Positions 41,324 to 48,689 of a DNA stretch of 52,667 nt are shown piece by piece (within the stretch, counting starts at the first letter, position 1; the number at the start of each line of letters is the position of its first letter). This stretch comes from a virus, in IMG/VR virus record IMGVR_UViG_3300026075_000013, positions 1 through 52,667 of that record. The stretch is one strand, 5' to 3'. Under the pieces are notes generated by a model that searched no databases, was not told the origin of the DNA, and saw only the letters and a program-made list of their open reading frames with translations. The position numbers and the translations under genes are program-made.

Positions 41324-41494
41324 ATGCTCATTAGAGGACTCACCTGCTTTATCGCGGGCTGGCTGGTGGTGGTGGGCGGCGCGGCGCTGGTGGCGTCCGC
41401 CCTCCTGGTGGCGCCGGTGGTGGCGGCGCTGTGGCTCGTGGAGCGCCTGGAGGATCGGCAGGACGCGGGCGCGCGGCGCGGGCGGGTCCGGTAA
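41324..41494 (+). CDS. Small single-pass membrane protein
   Basis: A 56-residue protein of which residues 8-40 are almost all hydrophobic, followed by a charged tail (ERLEDRQDAGARRGRVR). AAGGAG lies 6 bases before the ATG. The topology would fit a small holin or pinholin-like protein, placed between a lipoprotein and an exported protein, but function is not shown. Confidence 0.6.
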   Translation: MLIRGLTCFIAGWLVVVGGAALVASALLVAPVVAALWLVERLEDRQDAGARRGRVR

Positions 41495-41497
41495 GGG

Positions 41498-41577
41498 GGG
41501 ACCACGACGCACGTGTGCCACCTGGTGGCGTGGTCCCAGGTGGCCCCATCCGGTCGGGTGTGGTCCCGCACCCGACC
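41498..41577 (+). promoter_or_regulatory. Two intergenic hairpins before exported protein gene
   Basis: GGGACCACG/CGTGGTCCC (41498-41506 with 41529-41537) and GGTCGGGTG/CACCCGACC (41552-41560 with 41569-41577) are perfect 9-bp stems. The second ends 7 bases before a GAGGAGG ribosome binding site. Confidence 0.65.
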
Positions 41578-41595
41578 AGACGAGAGGAGGACGTC

Positions 41596-41955
41596 ATGAT
41601 CACCGTTATACGCGGGTGCCTGCTCCTCGTGGGTCTGGTGGTGGGCCTCCCTACGGACACCCCCCACCTCCCCTGTCTCGGGCCAGCGGTGATGGCGCCC
41701 CTGTCCCCGGCCTGTGGGCGACGGGAGAGCTGGGCCGCGCCACGCATCCGCTCCTCGAGCTTTCCGTGCACCACGCTGGATATTTTTGCCGATGGGAGTA
41801 CGGTGGTGGAGGGGTGGGGGTTCGATGCGGCGGCATTTCCGCATGACGGGCGGCCTGGGCTGAGCTTTGACGAGGATTGCTTCTGCCGCGTGTGGCAGGC
41901 GTACCCGGACTATGTGCACTGGGAGGGTCCACACCCATGTCGGAATATACCCTAA
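41596..41955 (+). CDS. Small exported protein
   Basis: A 119-residue protein with a hydrophobic N-terminus (about residues 3-20) like a signal peptide, followed by a Cys-containing mature part (five cysteines, compatible with disulphides) and no family match. GAGGAGG precedes ATG 41596. It overlaps the next gene. Confidence 0.55.
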   Translation: MITVIRGCLLLVGLVVGLPTDTPHLPCLGPAVMAPLSPACGRRESWAAPRIRSSSFPCTTLDIFADGSTVVEGWGFDAAAFPHDGRPGLSFDEDCFCRVWQAYPDYVHWEGPHPCRNIP

Positions 41956-42167
41956 CGCCGTGGCTCTTGCTTGAGGAACGCGCCTATCTGGCGGCGCATC
42001 CGGAACGGTGCCCGGACTGCGGGCACCGCGATATTTTCCACCGTGCGGTCTCCGTCGAGGGGGAGTGCACCGGGTGGCGCTGTCTGCTAGAGGACTGCCC
42101 CTGTGAGGAAGAAACCAGCCCCGCGTACCGGCGTACGCGGCCAGGAGGACCCTATGCCGAGCCCTGA
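41937..42167 (+). CDS. Small zinc-binding protein
   Basis: A 76-residue protein with CPDCGHRDIFHR followed by C-x-x-W-x-C and CPC, fitting one zinc site. No family was recognised. ATG 41937 overlaps the upstream gene's end; GGGAGGG lies about 9 bases away. Confidence 0.5.
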   Translation: MSEYTLTPWLLLEERAYLAAHPERCPDCGHRDIFHRAVSVEGECTGWRCLLEDCPCEEETSPAYRRTRPGGPYAEP

Positions 42168-42540
42168 CGACATCCGCGCCATGGACGGGACAGCCCTGAC
42201 CCGGCTGGCGTTTGACCTGGGGCTGCATGGGTTGCACGGCTCCAGCTTCACCTATGAGGAGGTGGCCGTCCATACCCGGAGCCCCTGGGCGCCTCACGTC
42301 AACCTGGCGCAGGCCGACGCCGTGTTCCGGCAGCTCCGGGCGCGGGGGTGGATGACGAGTATCCTGTGGGATGCGGCCGACCCACGGTTCAGCACGGTGA
42401 GTGCCTGGACGGCCCAGGAATGTTTCACCGAACGTTTTACGACCACGGCAGAGGAGGCCCTGGCCCTGCTGCGCTGCGCCGTGCTGGCGGTGGCCAGTGA
42501 GCCCGCGGGCGCCTGGCGCTCCACGCTGCTGCCCCCCTAG
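42154..42540 (+). CDS. Hypothetical protein, possible phage ABA-sandwich domain
   Basis: A 128-residue protein. A predicted helix with ADAVFRQLRARGW, a strand pair, then TTTAEEALALLRCAVLAV resembles the alternating fold of small phage sandwich-domain proteins, in which a final helix begins after a T-A-x-E-A motif. The match is weak. CAGGAGG lies before ATG 42154. Confidence 0.45.
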   Translation: MPSPDDIRAMDGTALTRLAFDLGLHGLHGSSFTYEEVAVHTRSPWAPHVNLAQADAVFRQLRARGWMTSILWDAADPRFSTVSAWTAQECFTERFTTTAEEALALLRCAVLAVASEPAGAWRSTLLPP

Positions 42541-42588
42541 CCTCCCCTTGCCCTTGAGCGGCGGGAAGAGGCCGACGAAGCGCGCGCG

Positions 42589-42617
42589 TACTCGTGGATG
42601 ATAGAGATCCACGAGTA
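42589..42617. promoter_or_regulatory. Perfect inverted repeat before RHH gene
   Basis: TACTCGTGGAT and ATCCACGAGTA are perfect 11-base arms with a 7-base spacer, 15 bases upstream of the ribbon-helix-helix gene. No T-run follows. An autoregulatory operator is the simplest reading. TATGCT at 42615-42620 could be a -10 box. Confidence 0.65.
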
Positions 42618-42632
42618 TGCTACCCTCTTGGC

Positions 42633-42809
42633 ATGAAACCCACCGAGCGGACCTACGGTCCCGTACCCAAGGGGTACGTGGACATCCACATCAACCTGCC
42701 CCGGCGTTTGCGCGATTGGGCCAAGCGGCAGCCGGAAGGGGTGTCGGCGTTGCTGCGGCGCTTGCTCCTCGACGAATGGCGGCGGCAGCGGACCAAAGAC
42801 CCGGCTTGA
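42633..42809 (+). CDS. Ribbon-helix-helix DNA-binding protein
   Basis: A 58-residue basic protein with the RHH layout: a short strand (VDIHINLPRRL), helix A (RDWAKRQPEG) and helix B (VSALLRRLLLDEWRRQ). Such proteins bind DNA as dimers and often repress their own gene, here probably through the inverted repeat at 42589. There is no toxin gene beside it. Confidence 0.65.
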   Translation: MKPTERTYGPVPKGYVDIHINLPRRLRDWAKRQPEGVSALLRRLLLDEWRRQRTKDPA

Positions 42810-42835
42810 CAGGTCCCATGCCCCGGCGCTATCCT
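42806..42835 (+). promoter_or_regulatory. Strong sigma-70 promoter
   Basis: TTGACA (perfect -35) and TATCCT are 18 bases apart, overlapping the stop of the RHH gene. It would start RNA near 42842, almost 300 bases before the next gene. Confidence 0.7.
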
Positions 42836-43134
42836 GGCCCTCCGCGCACATCTTGGAGCGGCACGCCCTGGTCTGGCAGCTCACACCCTGCCAGGCTGGG
42901 GCGTTGGGGATAACTCCCCCCGCGCACCCCATCTCCCCGCGTCCTGACACGCGGACACCCCCGTGCCTACGGCGTGAGCACCCATAGTGTGCAGTGGACA
43001 TGAAGCCGTGCTACACTGGCGGCGCATAGTCGCCCCGGGCTTGTGGCCCAGGGCGTTCCCTACATCGTTCCCCTGGGGTCCTCACACCTCCCCAGGGGTC
43101 TGGATCACGTCCTTTCTTGCGTATGGAGTCACCG
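42836..43134 (+). ncRNA. Structured 5' leader or small RNA
   Basis: No gene is seen here. Three stable hairpins follow the strong promoter: CTGGCAG/CTGCCAG (42873-42894), a 10-bp stem with one mismatch at 43031-43055, and CCCCTGGGG/CCCCAGGGG (43070-43098). There is no T-run terminator before 43135, so this is more likely a long leader of the downstream gene than a separate RNA. Confidence 0.45.
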
Positions 43135-43617
43135 ATGGCACAGAGTTTCTTGACGGAGCAATGCGTGCAGTGCTTGGATGCGCGCGGCATGAGCCTCTCG
43201 CAACTGGCGCAAAAGCTGGAGATTCAGGAAACGTTTTTGAGTGATGTGGTCTACGGGCGGCGCCCGGCGTCCGAGGCGATGGTGATTATCCTGGCCGAGG
43301 AGTTTGGCCAGGATCGCAATGTCTGGCTGTTCAACACCATCGCCCTGGGCCAGTTTGACGAGATTGCCGCCCGCTGGCCCCGGGAACTGGAAAACCACCT
43401 CAAGACCCGCCCCATGCGGGCGCTTGCGGTCAACGGCGCCCAACGCCCCGCCACCCGGCCCGTGGCGACCAGCGCCGCCAGGCCTACGGGGACGCCAGCC
43501 ACGGCGAAAGCGGCCACGGCCAAGCAGGCGAGCATACCGACCAGGCCTGCCCGTATCCGCCCCTCACGGGCCAAAACGCCCCAGGCGGCCACGGCCACCG
43601 CTGCGGCTGCCAGCTAA
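43135..43617 (+). CDS. HTH protein with histone H1-like C-terminal tail
   Basis: A 160-residue protein. Residues about 15-62 form an XRE-like HTH (LSQLAQKLEIQETFLSDVVYG). The last 60 residues are an unstructured tail of Ala, Pro, Thr, Arg and Lys repeats like bacterial histone H1-type tails. It could be both a specific and a non-specific DNA binder. ATG 43135 follows GGAG. It lies behind a 300-base structured leader, so translation may be regulated. Confidence 0.65.
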   Translation: MAQSFLTEQCVQCLDARGMSLSQLAQKLEIQETFLSDVVYGRRPASEAMVIILAEEFGQDRNVWLFNTIALGQFDEIAARWPRELENHLKTRPMRALAVNGAQRPATRPVATSAARPTGTPATAKAATAKQASIPTRPARIRPSRAKTPQAATATAAAAS

Positions 43618-43649
43618 CCAGGCCGGCGGGCACCCAGGGGGTGGGGTGT

Positions 43650-43910
43650 ATGGCACCACTACAACCAGAGGTGTACCTGGCCGCCCTCCACCAGTGGGGC
43701 GGTCATCCCGTGCAGATGGACCTCGACGTGGCGACCCTCACGGTGCTGGTGGGCGCGCTGCAACTGAGCACGCGCCACCCCCGGTTGCCGTCCACGACGC
43801 GCCGGGTGATTCAGACCTTCATTGCGGAGGTCGAGGCCCGCCTGGAGGCCCTGGCCCCGGTGCTCGCTCAGGGGATACGGCTGGGGAACAATCCGACCTA
43901 TGACGCGTAA
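43650..43910 (+). CDS. Hypothetical protein
   Basis: An 86-residue mainly helical protein (LDVATLTVLVGALQLST, RRVIQTFIAEVEARLEAL). The ATG at 43650 is taken, with GTG 43641 as an alternative. No family was recognised. It is the last gene before the terminator at 43991. Confidence 0.55.
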   Translation: MAPLQPEVYLAALHQWGGHPVQMDLDVATLTVLVGALQLSTRHPRLPSTTRRVIQTFIAEVEARLEALAPVLAQGIRLGNNPTYDA

Positions 43911-43990
43911 GCATCACGGCTGATGCGTCACGCGCTCGCCTGAGTGCATAAAGCTAGCTTATTCCTGGAACCGTGCTACCATAAGAGAGA

Positions 43991-44036
43991 GTCGTGCTGT
44001 CGTGGGGAAGATCCCTGCGGCACACGACTTTTTTTT
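43991..44036 (+). terminator. Rho-independent terminator / attenuator
   Basis: GTCGTG pairs with CACGAC (43991-43996 with 44023-44028) and GGGA with TCCC inside, followed by eight T residues (44029-44036). It ends the early rightward transcript. The 5' arm with flanking bases, GAGTCGTGCT (43989-43998), is also perfectly complementary to AGCACGACTC at 44061-44070, giving a competing structure. Confidence 0.75.
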
Positions 44037-44075
44037 GCTTCCAAGCAAAAAAGCTCCCAAAGCACGACTCCGGCG

Positions 44076-44095
44076 CCTCACCCCTCTGGGTGAGG
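44076..44095 (+). promoter_or_regulatory. Perfect hairpin in late-cassette leader
   Basis: CCTCACCC and GGGTGAGG form an 8-bp stem with a CTCT loop, 86 bases before the first gene of the exported-protein cassette. Without a T-run it is probably part of the leader structure. Confidence 0.55.
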
Positions 44096-44180
44096 ACGAC
44101 CGCCTTATCCCCAGCCCGGCAACGGCGTGCCCCTCGGGCAGCGAGGCGACGACGACCCAGACGTACCCTGGTCGCGTTCC

Positions 44181-44576
44181 ATGAACTTTTCCGCCGAACA
44201 ACTCGTGATGATTATTGGCGCGGTGTTTACCGGCGTTGTGCTCGTGATTAATACTCTCAAGACGCACAGCACCGCCGCGACGCTGGCCGCCAACACCACC
44301 AAACTTGACCATACGACCCAGGAACTCCAGAAAAATACGCAGACGACCGAAATCACCGCGGGCCAGGTGCAGCAGCTTGAAGTGCAGATTAACGGCCGCA
44401 TGGGTGAACTCTTGGAGGCCGTGCGCAAGGCCGCGCGCCTCGAAGGTGAGGCCGACGCCCGCACCATACGCCTGCAAGGCGAGGCCGACGCCCTGACGCG
44501 CCAGGCGCCGCTCACCGGCCCCGACGCGCTGCCGGTGCCCAACGCGGTGCCGCCCCCTGGAAAGGAGACCCGCTAA
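44181..44576 (+). CDS. Membrane-anchored coiled-coil protein
   Basis: A 131-residue protein. Residues about 8-28 form one membrane helix, followed by about 75 residues of coiled coil (heptads through TTQELQKNTQTTEITAGQVQQLE, here described as one run of helix) and a Pro-rich tail. The topology resembles holins with coiled-coil tails or inner-membrane spanins. The ribosome binding site is weak. It starts the cassette and overlaps the next gene by one base. Confidence 0.5.
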   Translation: MNFSAEQLVMIIGAVFTGVVLVINTLKTHSTAATLAANTTKLDHTTQELQKNTQTTEITAGQVQQLEVQINGRMGELLEAVRKAARLEGEADARTIRLQGEADALTRQAPLTGPDALPVPNAVPPPGKETR

Positions 44577-44944
44577 TGGCCCTGGTCCTGCTCCTGCTCC
44601 TGCTCCTCCTGTCCGCCGTGCCGGCCTCGGCGCAGCTCGCCTGCGGCAACTGGCTCAGCAATACCTCGGGCACGGCCAAGGCCGACATCACGGTCTCCAG
44701 TACCGCCGTGGTGGTCCTGGCGGCCAACGGGGGGCGCTGTAGCGCGATTATCACCAACAACTCGGCCAACGATATGCGCTGCCTCTCCAGCGGCGATGGC
44801 ACCGGCGTGCCCACCACCACGGCGGGCTTTATCATCAAAGCGGGGACCACCATGGTGCTCAATACCGAAAGTCGCCGCGCGGTGCAATGCGTGCGCACCA
44901 GTGGCAGTGATGCGGTGGCGTCCGTGGCGGAGGCGTTACCATGA
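44576..44944 (+). CDS. Exported beta-rich protein
   Basis: A 122-residue protein with a strong signal peptide (MALVLLLLLLLLSAVPASA, cleavage after ASA). The mature part is a small beta domain (ITVSSTAVVVLAANG, CSAIITNNSANDMRC) with four cysteines, resembling the C-terminal small beta domains of phage baseplate or fibre proteins. It overlaps both neighbours. Confidence 0.6.
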   Translation: MALVLLLLLLLLSAVPASAQLACGNWLSNTSGTAKADITVSSTAVVVLAANGGRCSAIITNNSANDMRCLSSGDGTGVPTTTAGFIIKAGTTMVLNTESRRAVQCVRTSGSDAVASVAEALP

Positions 44945-46191
44945 GGGGGCTCACGCGTCTCCGGCGCTGGCTCCTCCTCCCGCTCCTCCTCGCGCTGCTC
45001 GTGGGGGCCCCGCTGGCGGCGCTCGATCTGCGCGGCGGCGCCAGCGGCAGCGGGACGGTGACCTCGATTATTGCGGGCACGGGCATCAGTGTGAACGCCG
45101 CCACGGGCGACGTCACGGTGACCAGCTCCGGGACGCAAACGCCCTGGGCGCAGGACATCGACGGCATGGGCTTTGACCTCACCAATGTCGGGAGCGTGGC
45201 CGTGGTCGGGACGGGGGCCGGGACGGTGACCCTGGAAAATGCCACCTCGGGCTCTATTGCCCTGCAGGCCGTGACGGGCGCGCTTGGCACGCGGACCATT
45301 CTCGTGCCAGCGGCGTCCGGCACGCTGGGGGTCTCGGCGACCGCACCGATTACCCTCTCGGCGGCGGGGGCGATTGGCTGTGCCACCTGTGCGACCAGTA
45401 GCGGCGCGGCGCCCACCTATACGGTGCTCAGCACGGATGCGGCGCTGGCGATGGCCGCGAATACGGTCTACCTCTACGACATGTCTGGCTTTACCGCCGC
45501 ACGCACCGCCACGCTACCCGCCAACTGTACGGTGGGGGACCTGATCGGCGTGGTGATCACGGCGGGCAATACCACCGCCACCCGCGAGCTGCTCCTCATG
45601 GCGAACACGAGCGATTTCCTCAACGGGGTGGCCGGGGGCACGGAATGGTCGCGCCTGTTTATCACCAATGAAAAAGTGCTGATGCGGTGTGTGGTCACCA
45701 ATACTACGTGGATTGTTGAGGTCGATGGGCGCATCCCGCAGCAGGGATTAATGTACCTTTCCACATCAGCCAGTGCAGAGAGTGCAACCACCTTTACAGC
45801 CCCTACCAGCAAAAGTGGGGTCTGGACCGCACTCACCGACATCGGCAACATCACCTCTGTTTCCAATGACCGCATGATTGTCAGACGGGCAGGCAACTAC
45901 AGTGCACTTGCCTCAGGACACTCCACGAATGCGATTGTCTCAGGAGGATGGTTTGGGGTAGGTCTTACCAAAAACGATGCCTCGACAACTGTTGCAACGT
46001 ATCAGTTTAATGAAGCATCGGCGTCTTCAGCGCTTGCGCTCATTGCGAAGGCATCCATCCAATCCATTCCGCTCGTTGCTACAGACTTTTTGGCCTACAA
46101 TTATCGGACCTTAGCCGGGTCGATAGGGCTCAACGCTCTTGCACTCCCGCGACTGGATACGAGCTTTGCTGTCCGGGAGATCCTGCCGTGA
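44941..46191 (+). CDS. Exported tail-fibre-like protein
   Basis: A 416-residue protein. A signal peptide (RRWLLLPLLLALLVGAPLA) is followed by repeated beta units such as GTGISVNAATGDVTVTSSG, typical of phage fibre shafts. The last 150 residues (from about nt 45745) have a different, less GC-rich codon usage, suggesting an exchanged receptor-binding tip. GGAGG lies 8 bases before the ATG. The family of the tip is unknown. Confidence 0.6.
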   Translation: MRGLTRLRRWLLLPLLLALLVGAPLAALDLRGGASGSGTVTSIIAGTGISVNAATGDVTVTSSGTQTPWAQDIDGMGFDLTNVGSVAVVGTGAGTVTLENATSGSIALQAVTGALGTRTILVPAASGTLGVSATAPITLSAAGAIGCATCATSSGAAPTYTVLSTDAALAMAANTVYLYDMSGFTAARTATLPANCTVGDLIGVVITAGNTTATRELLLMANTSDFLNGVAGGTEWSRLFITNEKVLMRCVVTNTTWIVEVDGRIPQQGLMYLSTSASAESATTFTAPTSKSGVWTALTDIGNITSVSNDRMIVRRAGNYSALASGHSTNAIVSGGWFGVGLTKNDASTTVATYQFNEASASSALALIAKASIQSIPLVATDFLAYNYRTLAGSIGLNALALPRLDTSFAVREILP

Positions 46192-48680
46192 TCACTGCGC
46201 TCTGTACCGTACTGATTCTTGTCTTCTCGTATGGCGTGAGCTGGAGTCAGGCGTGGTATGACCCGGCCTGGCCCTCCCGCAAGGCCATTGTGCTCAATCA
46301 TACCACTGTGCCCTCCACGCAAACCGATTTTCCCGTGTTGATCCGCCTGGCCGGGGATACCCAGGTCACCCTGCAACGGCAATACGATGCCGATGATCTG
46401 CTCTTTACCTCTGCAGATGGCACCACAAAGCTCGATCATGAGATCGTCAATGCCGATCCTGTGTTGGAGCGTCATATCCTGCGCACTGGCGAGGGCGCGT
46501 GTGCACCAATGGCTCTGAGATATGTCGGCACGAAAGATGCGACCTATATGGCCTGGCAGCGCACGAATGGGGATGTCATGGTCGGCCAGTATAACCATAC
46601 AACGCATGCCTGGGCCACGTTTGTGTTGCGTGCCGCGTCTATCCCTGACCACCATAATGTTCCTGCACTCTACATACGAACAGACGGCAAGATCCTTGCG
46701 GTCTACACGCAACATGCGACGGATGGCATTTTGCGCCAGCGGATCAGTACCAGTGCAGAGGACATCTCAGCCTGGAGTGCTGAGAGCACCACCACGGAGA
46801 GCCTCAACACCACTTACACGCATCTCCGCTACCTCAGCGGCGAGAATAGCGGTGCGGGGCGTCTCTATCATTTCTGGCGAGTGGTCAATCCTGCTGATAC
46901 GCCCGCAACCGACACCTGGCGCTACCGCACGTCTGACAACCAAGGGACAAGCTGGTCCGCAGCCGTCTCGCTGTTTAGTGGTGGCATCCACACGCACAAC
47001 TACCTGATGCCTGCGAGTAAAGTCACAGCAACACGGCTCCATTTTACTGCCGCGAATAACAACGTGGGGACCTGGGCACTTGACTCCAGTACCGGACTGC
47101 CAAAGGTCTATCACTTCTACATGGATGTGTCGTCGGGCTCGCGCAAATTTTATCAGAGCGATGGGACAGAGATTGTCACTGCCCTACCATTTGGGACCAG
47201 TAATGTGACTGTGGTGTATGATGGCACGTCTGACACACCTGATACCCCAGCTTTTCCTCTTCAAGCAATCCTCGATAGTAGCGATGAGCCGTTGATTGCA
47301 TATACGACATATCCTAATGCCCCAACAACTTGGGCACACCATCATCATGTCACCAGATGGACTGGCAGTGCTTGGAGTGCAGCGGAAGTGGTTAATGCTG
47401 GTGCTGGTCCTGCTGTCCTCACCAGTTATCCTACGTCGAGTGCTCAACCACAAGATGCGGCGGGGATTGTGTTTGACTGGGCCAATCCTGATGTCGTGTA
47501 CGTGGGCGTCGAGGTCGGGACGGATAGCTGGTCTCTCAAAAAATACACCTGGGGCGGGGTGTCGTGGAGCGAAACATCCACCATAACGACGCGCGTGGGC
47601 AAGCATCATTATTTTCTTTCTCCGTGGAACTACAGTACAGAGCTGCAGCTCACCTGGGGCGAAGGCTATTATGATTATTACACACGAGACGGCTCCGGGA
47701 TTCTGCTGGAAGATCAGGATATGTGGACGTATCCGCAGACCGTGTCGGCGAGTACGTTGACCGTGGCGTATGTGAAAGTCCCCGCGGTCTCGTCGGCCAC
47801 CGATACCACCCTTTACCTCTACTACGGCAATGCCGCGGCCACGAACCAGCAACACGCGACGGGGGTGTGGGACAGTCACTATCTCGGGGTCTGGCATGGC
47901 CGCGACCTCGAAACAGACGCGACGAAGATCAAAGACTCGACGAGCAACGCCGCGCACTTTGTGAAGCAGAGCGCCCAGACCCTGACGGCCCCGCATGAAT
48001 ATACCGGCAAGTTTGCCCGGGGCCAGCGCTTTGCGCATCTCACGGCGAATAACGAAGCGAGCATTGCGGCGGGGATCAACATTGCCGGGAAGACCGCACT
48101 GCATCTGGAGAGCTGGTTCTTTTATGACACCCAGACGCCGAGTGACATTCAGGAGATTCTTGGCAGTTATCCGACGGTCCTCAACAAAGGGGCGATGCTG
48201 CTGCGGCTCTCGCCTGCGCTCACGCATCGCCTCCTGTTTGGGGTCGTCACTGAGCCCGACACCAATACGTTTATCAACCCTCCGGCGAATGATGTCGTGC
48301 TCACGCTGGATGCCTGGAATTTCCTGGAGGGCATTTTTACCGGCGCGACCTCGATGCGCGTGGCCATCAACAATGTGGTGGGCGTGACCACCAACGCGGG
48401 CGGGGCCGCCGTCGATGCGACCACCGCGGGGCCGCTCTACCTCGGGCGCCGCGCCTCGACCGCCACCGGGTATCTCCTGGCGGATAATATCGTGGAGCAC
48501 CTGCGCCTGTCGGATGTGGAGCGTTCTCGGGATTGGATGAGTACCCAGTATGCGAACCACAATAATTTCGTAGGCTTTGCGACGATCGGCACGCAAGAAG
48601 TGCTCCCAGGCAATACGACGAAGGTGGCCCTCACGGGCAAGGTGACCCTCACGGGCAAGGTGGCCCTCTCTCCGCTGTAA
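46188..48680 (+). CDS. Exported DUF2341 / BNR_4 / LamG mosaic protein
   Basis: An 830-residue protein starting at GTG 46188 with a signal peptide (about 1-21). Residues 22-88 (WYDPAWPSRKAIVLNHT to DGTTKLDHEI) are the first half of a DUF2341 domain. The second half (VAYVKVPAV, TLYLYYGNAAA) appears only after residue about 518. Between them is a beta-propeller-like region with a HHNVPALYIRTDGKILAVY motif of the BNR_4 type. A LamG-like jellyroll (about 620-800) ends the protein. The insert and its flanks are visibly lower in GC. Likely a glycan-binding or depolymerase protein. Confidence 0.65.
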   Translation: MITALCTVLILVFSYGVSWSQAWYDPAWPSRKAIVLNHTTVPSTQTDFPVLIRLAGDTQVTLQRQYDADDLLFTSADGTTKLDHEIVNADPVLERHILRTGEGACAPMALRYVGTKDATYMAWQRTNGDVMVGQYNHTTHAWATFVLRAASIPDHHNVPALYIRTDGKILAVYTQHATDGILRQRISTSAEDISAWSAESTTTESLNTTYTHLRYLSGENSGAGRLYHFWRVVNPADTPATDTWRYRTSDNQGTSWSAAVSLFSGGIHTHNYLMPASKVTATRLHFTAANNNVGTWALDSSTGLPKVYHFYMDVSSGSRKFYQSDGTEIVTALPFGTSNVTVVYDGTSDTPDTPAFPLQAILDSSDEPLIAYTTYPNAPTTWAHHHHVTRWTGSAWSAAEVVNAGAGPAVLTSYPTSSAQPQDAAGIVFDWANPDVVYVGVEVGTDSWSLKKYTWGGVSWSETSTITTRVGKHHYFLSPWNYSTELQLTWGEGYYDYYTRDGSGILLEDQDMWTYPQTVSASTLTVAYVKVPAVSSATDTTLYLYYGNAAATNQQHATGVWDSHYLGVWHGRDLETDATKIKDSTSNAAHFVKQSAQTLTAPHEYTGKFARGQRFAHLTANNEASIAAGINIAGKTALHLESWFFYDTQTPSDIQEILGSYPTVLNKGAMLLRLSPALTHRLLFGVVTEPDTNTFINPPANDVVLTLDAWNFLEGIFTGATSMRVAINNVVGVTTNAGGAAVDATTAGPLYLGRRASTATGYLLADNIVEHLRLSDVERSRDWMSTQYANHNNFVGFATIGTQEVLPGNTTKVALTGKVTLTGKVALSPL
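48621..48674 (+). repeat. 18-bp in-frame tandem repeat at 3' end
   Basis: Three near-identical 18-base units (48621-48638, 48639-48656, 48657-48674) encode KVALTG, KVTLTG and KVALSP. The last unit diverges in its final bases. It forms the very end of the mosaic protein. Confidence 0.7.
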
Positions 48681-48689
48681 GGAGTCTGT

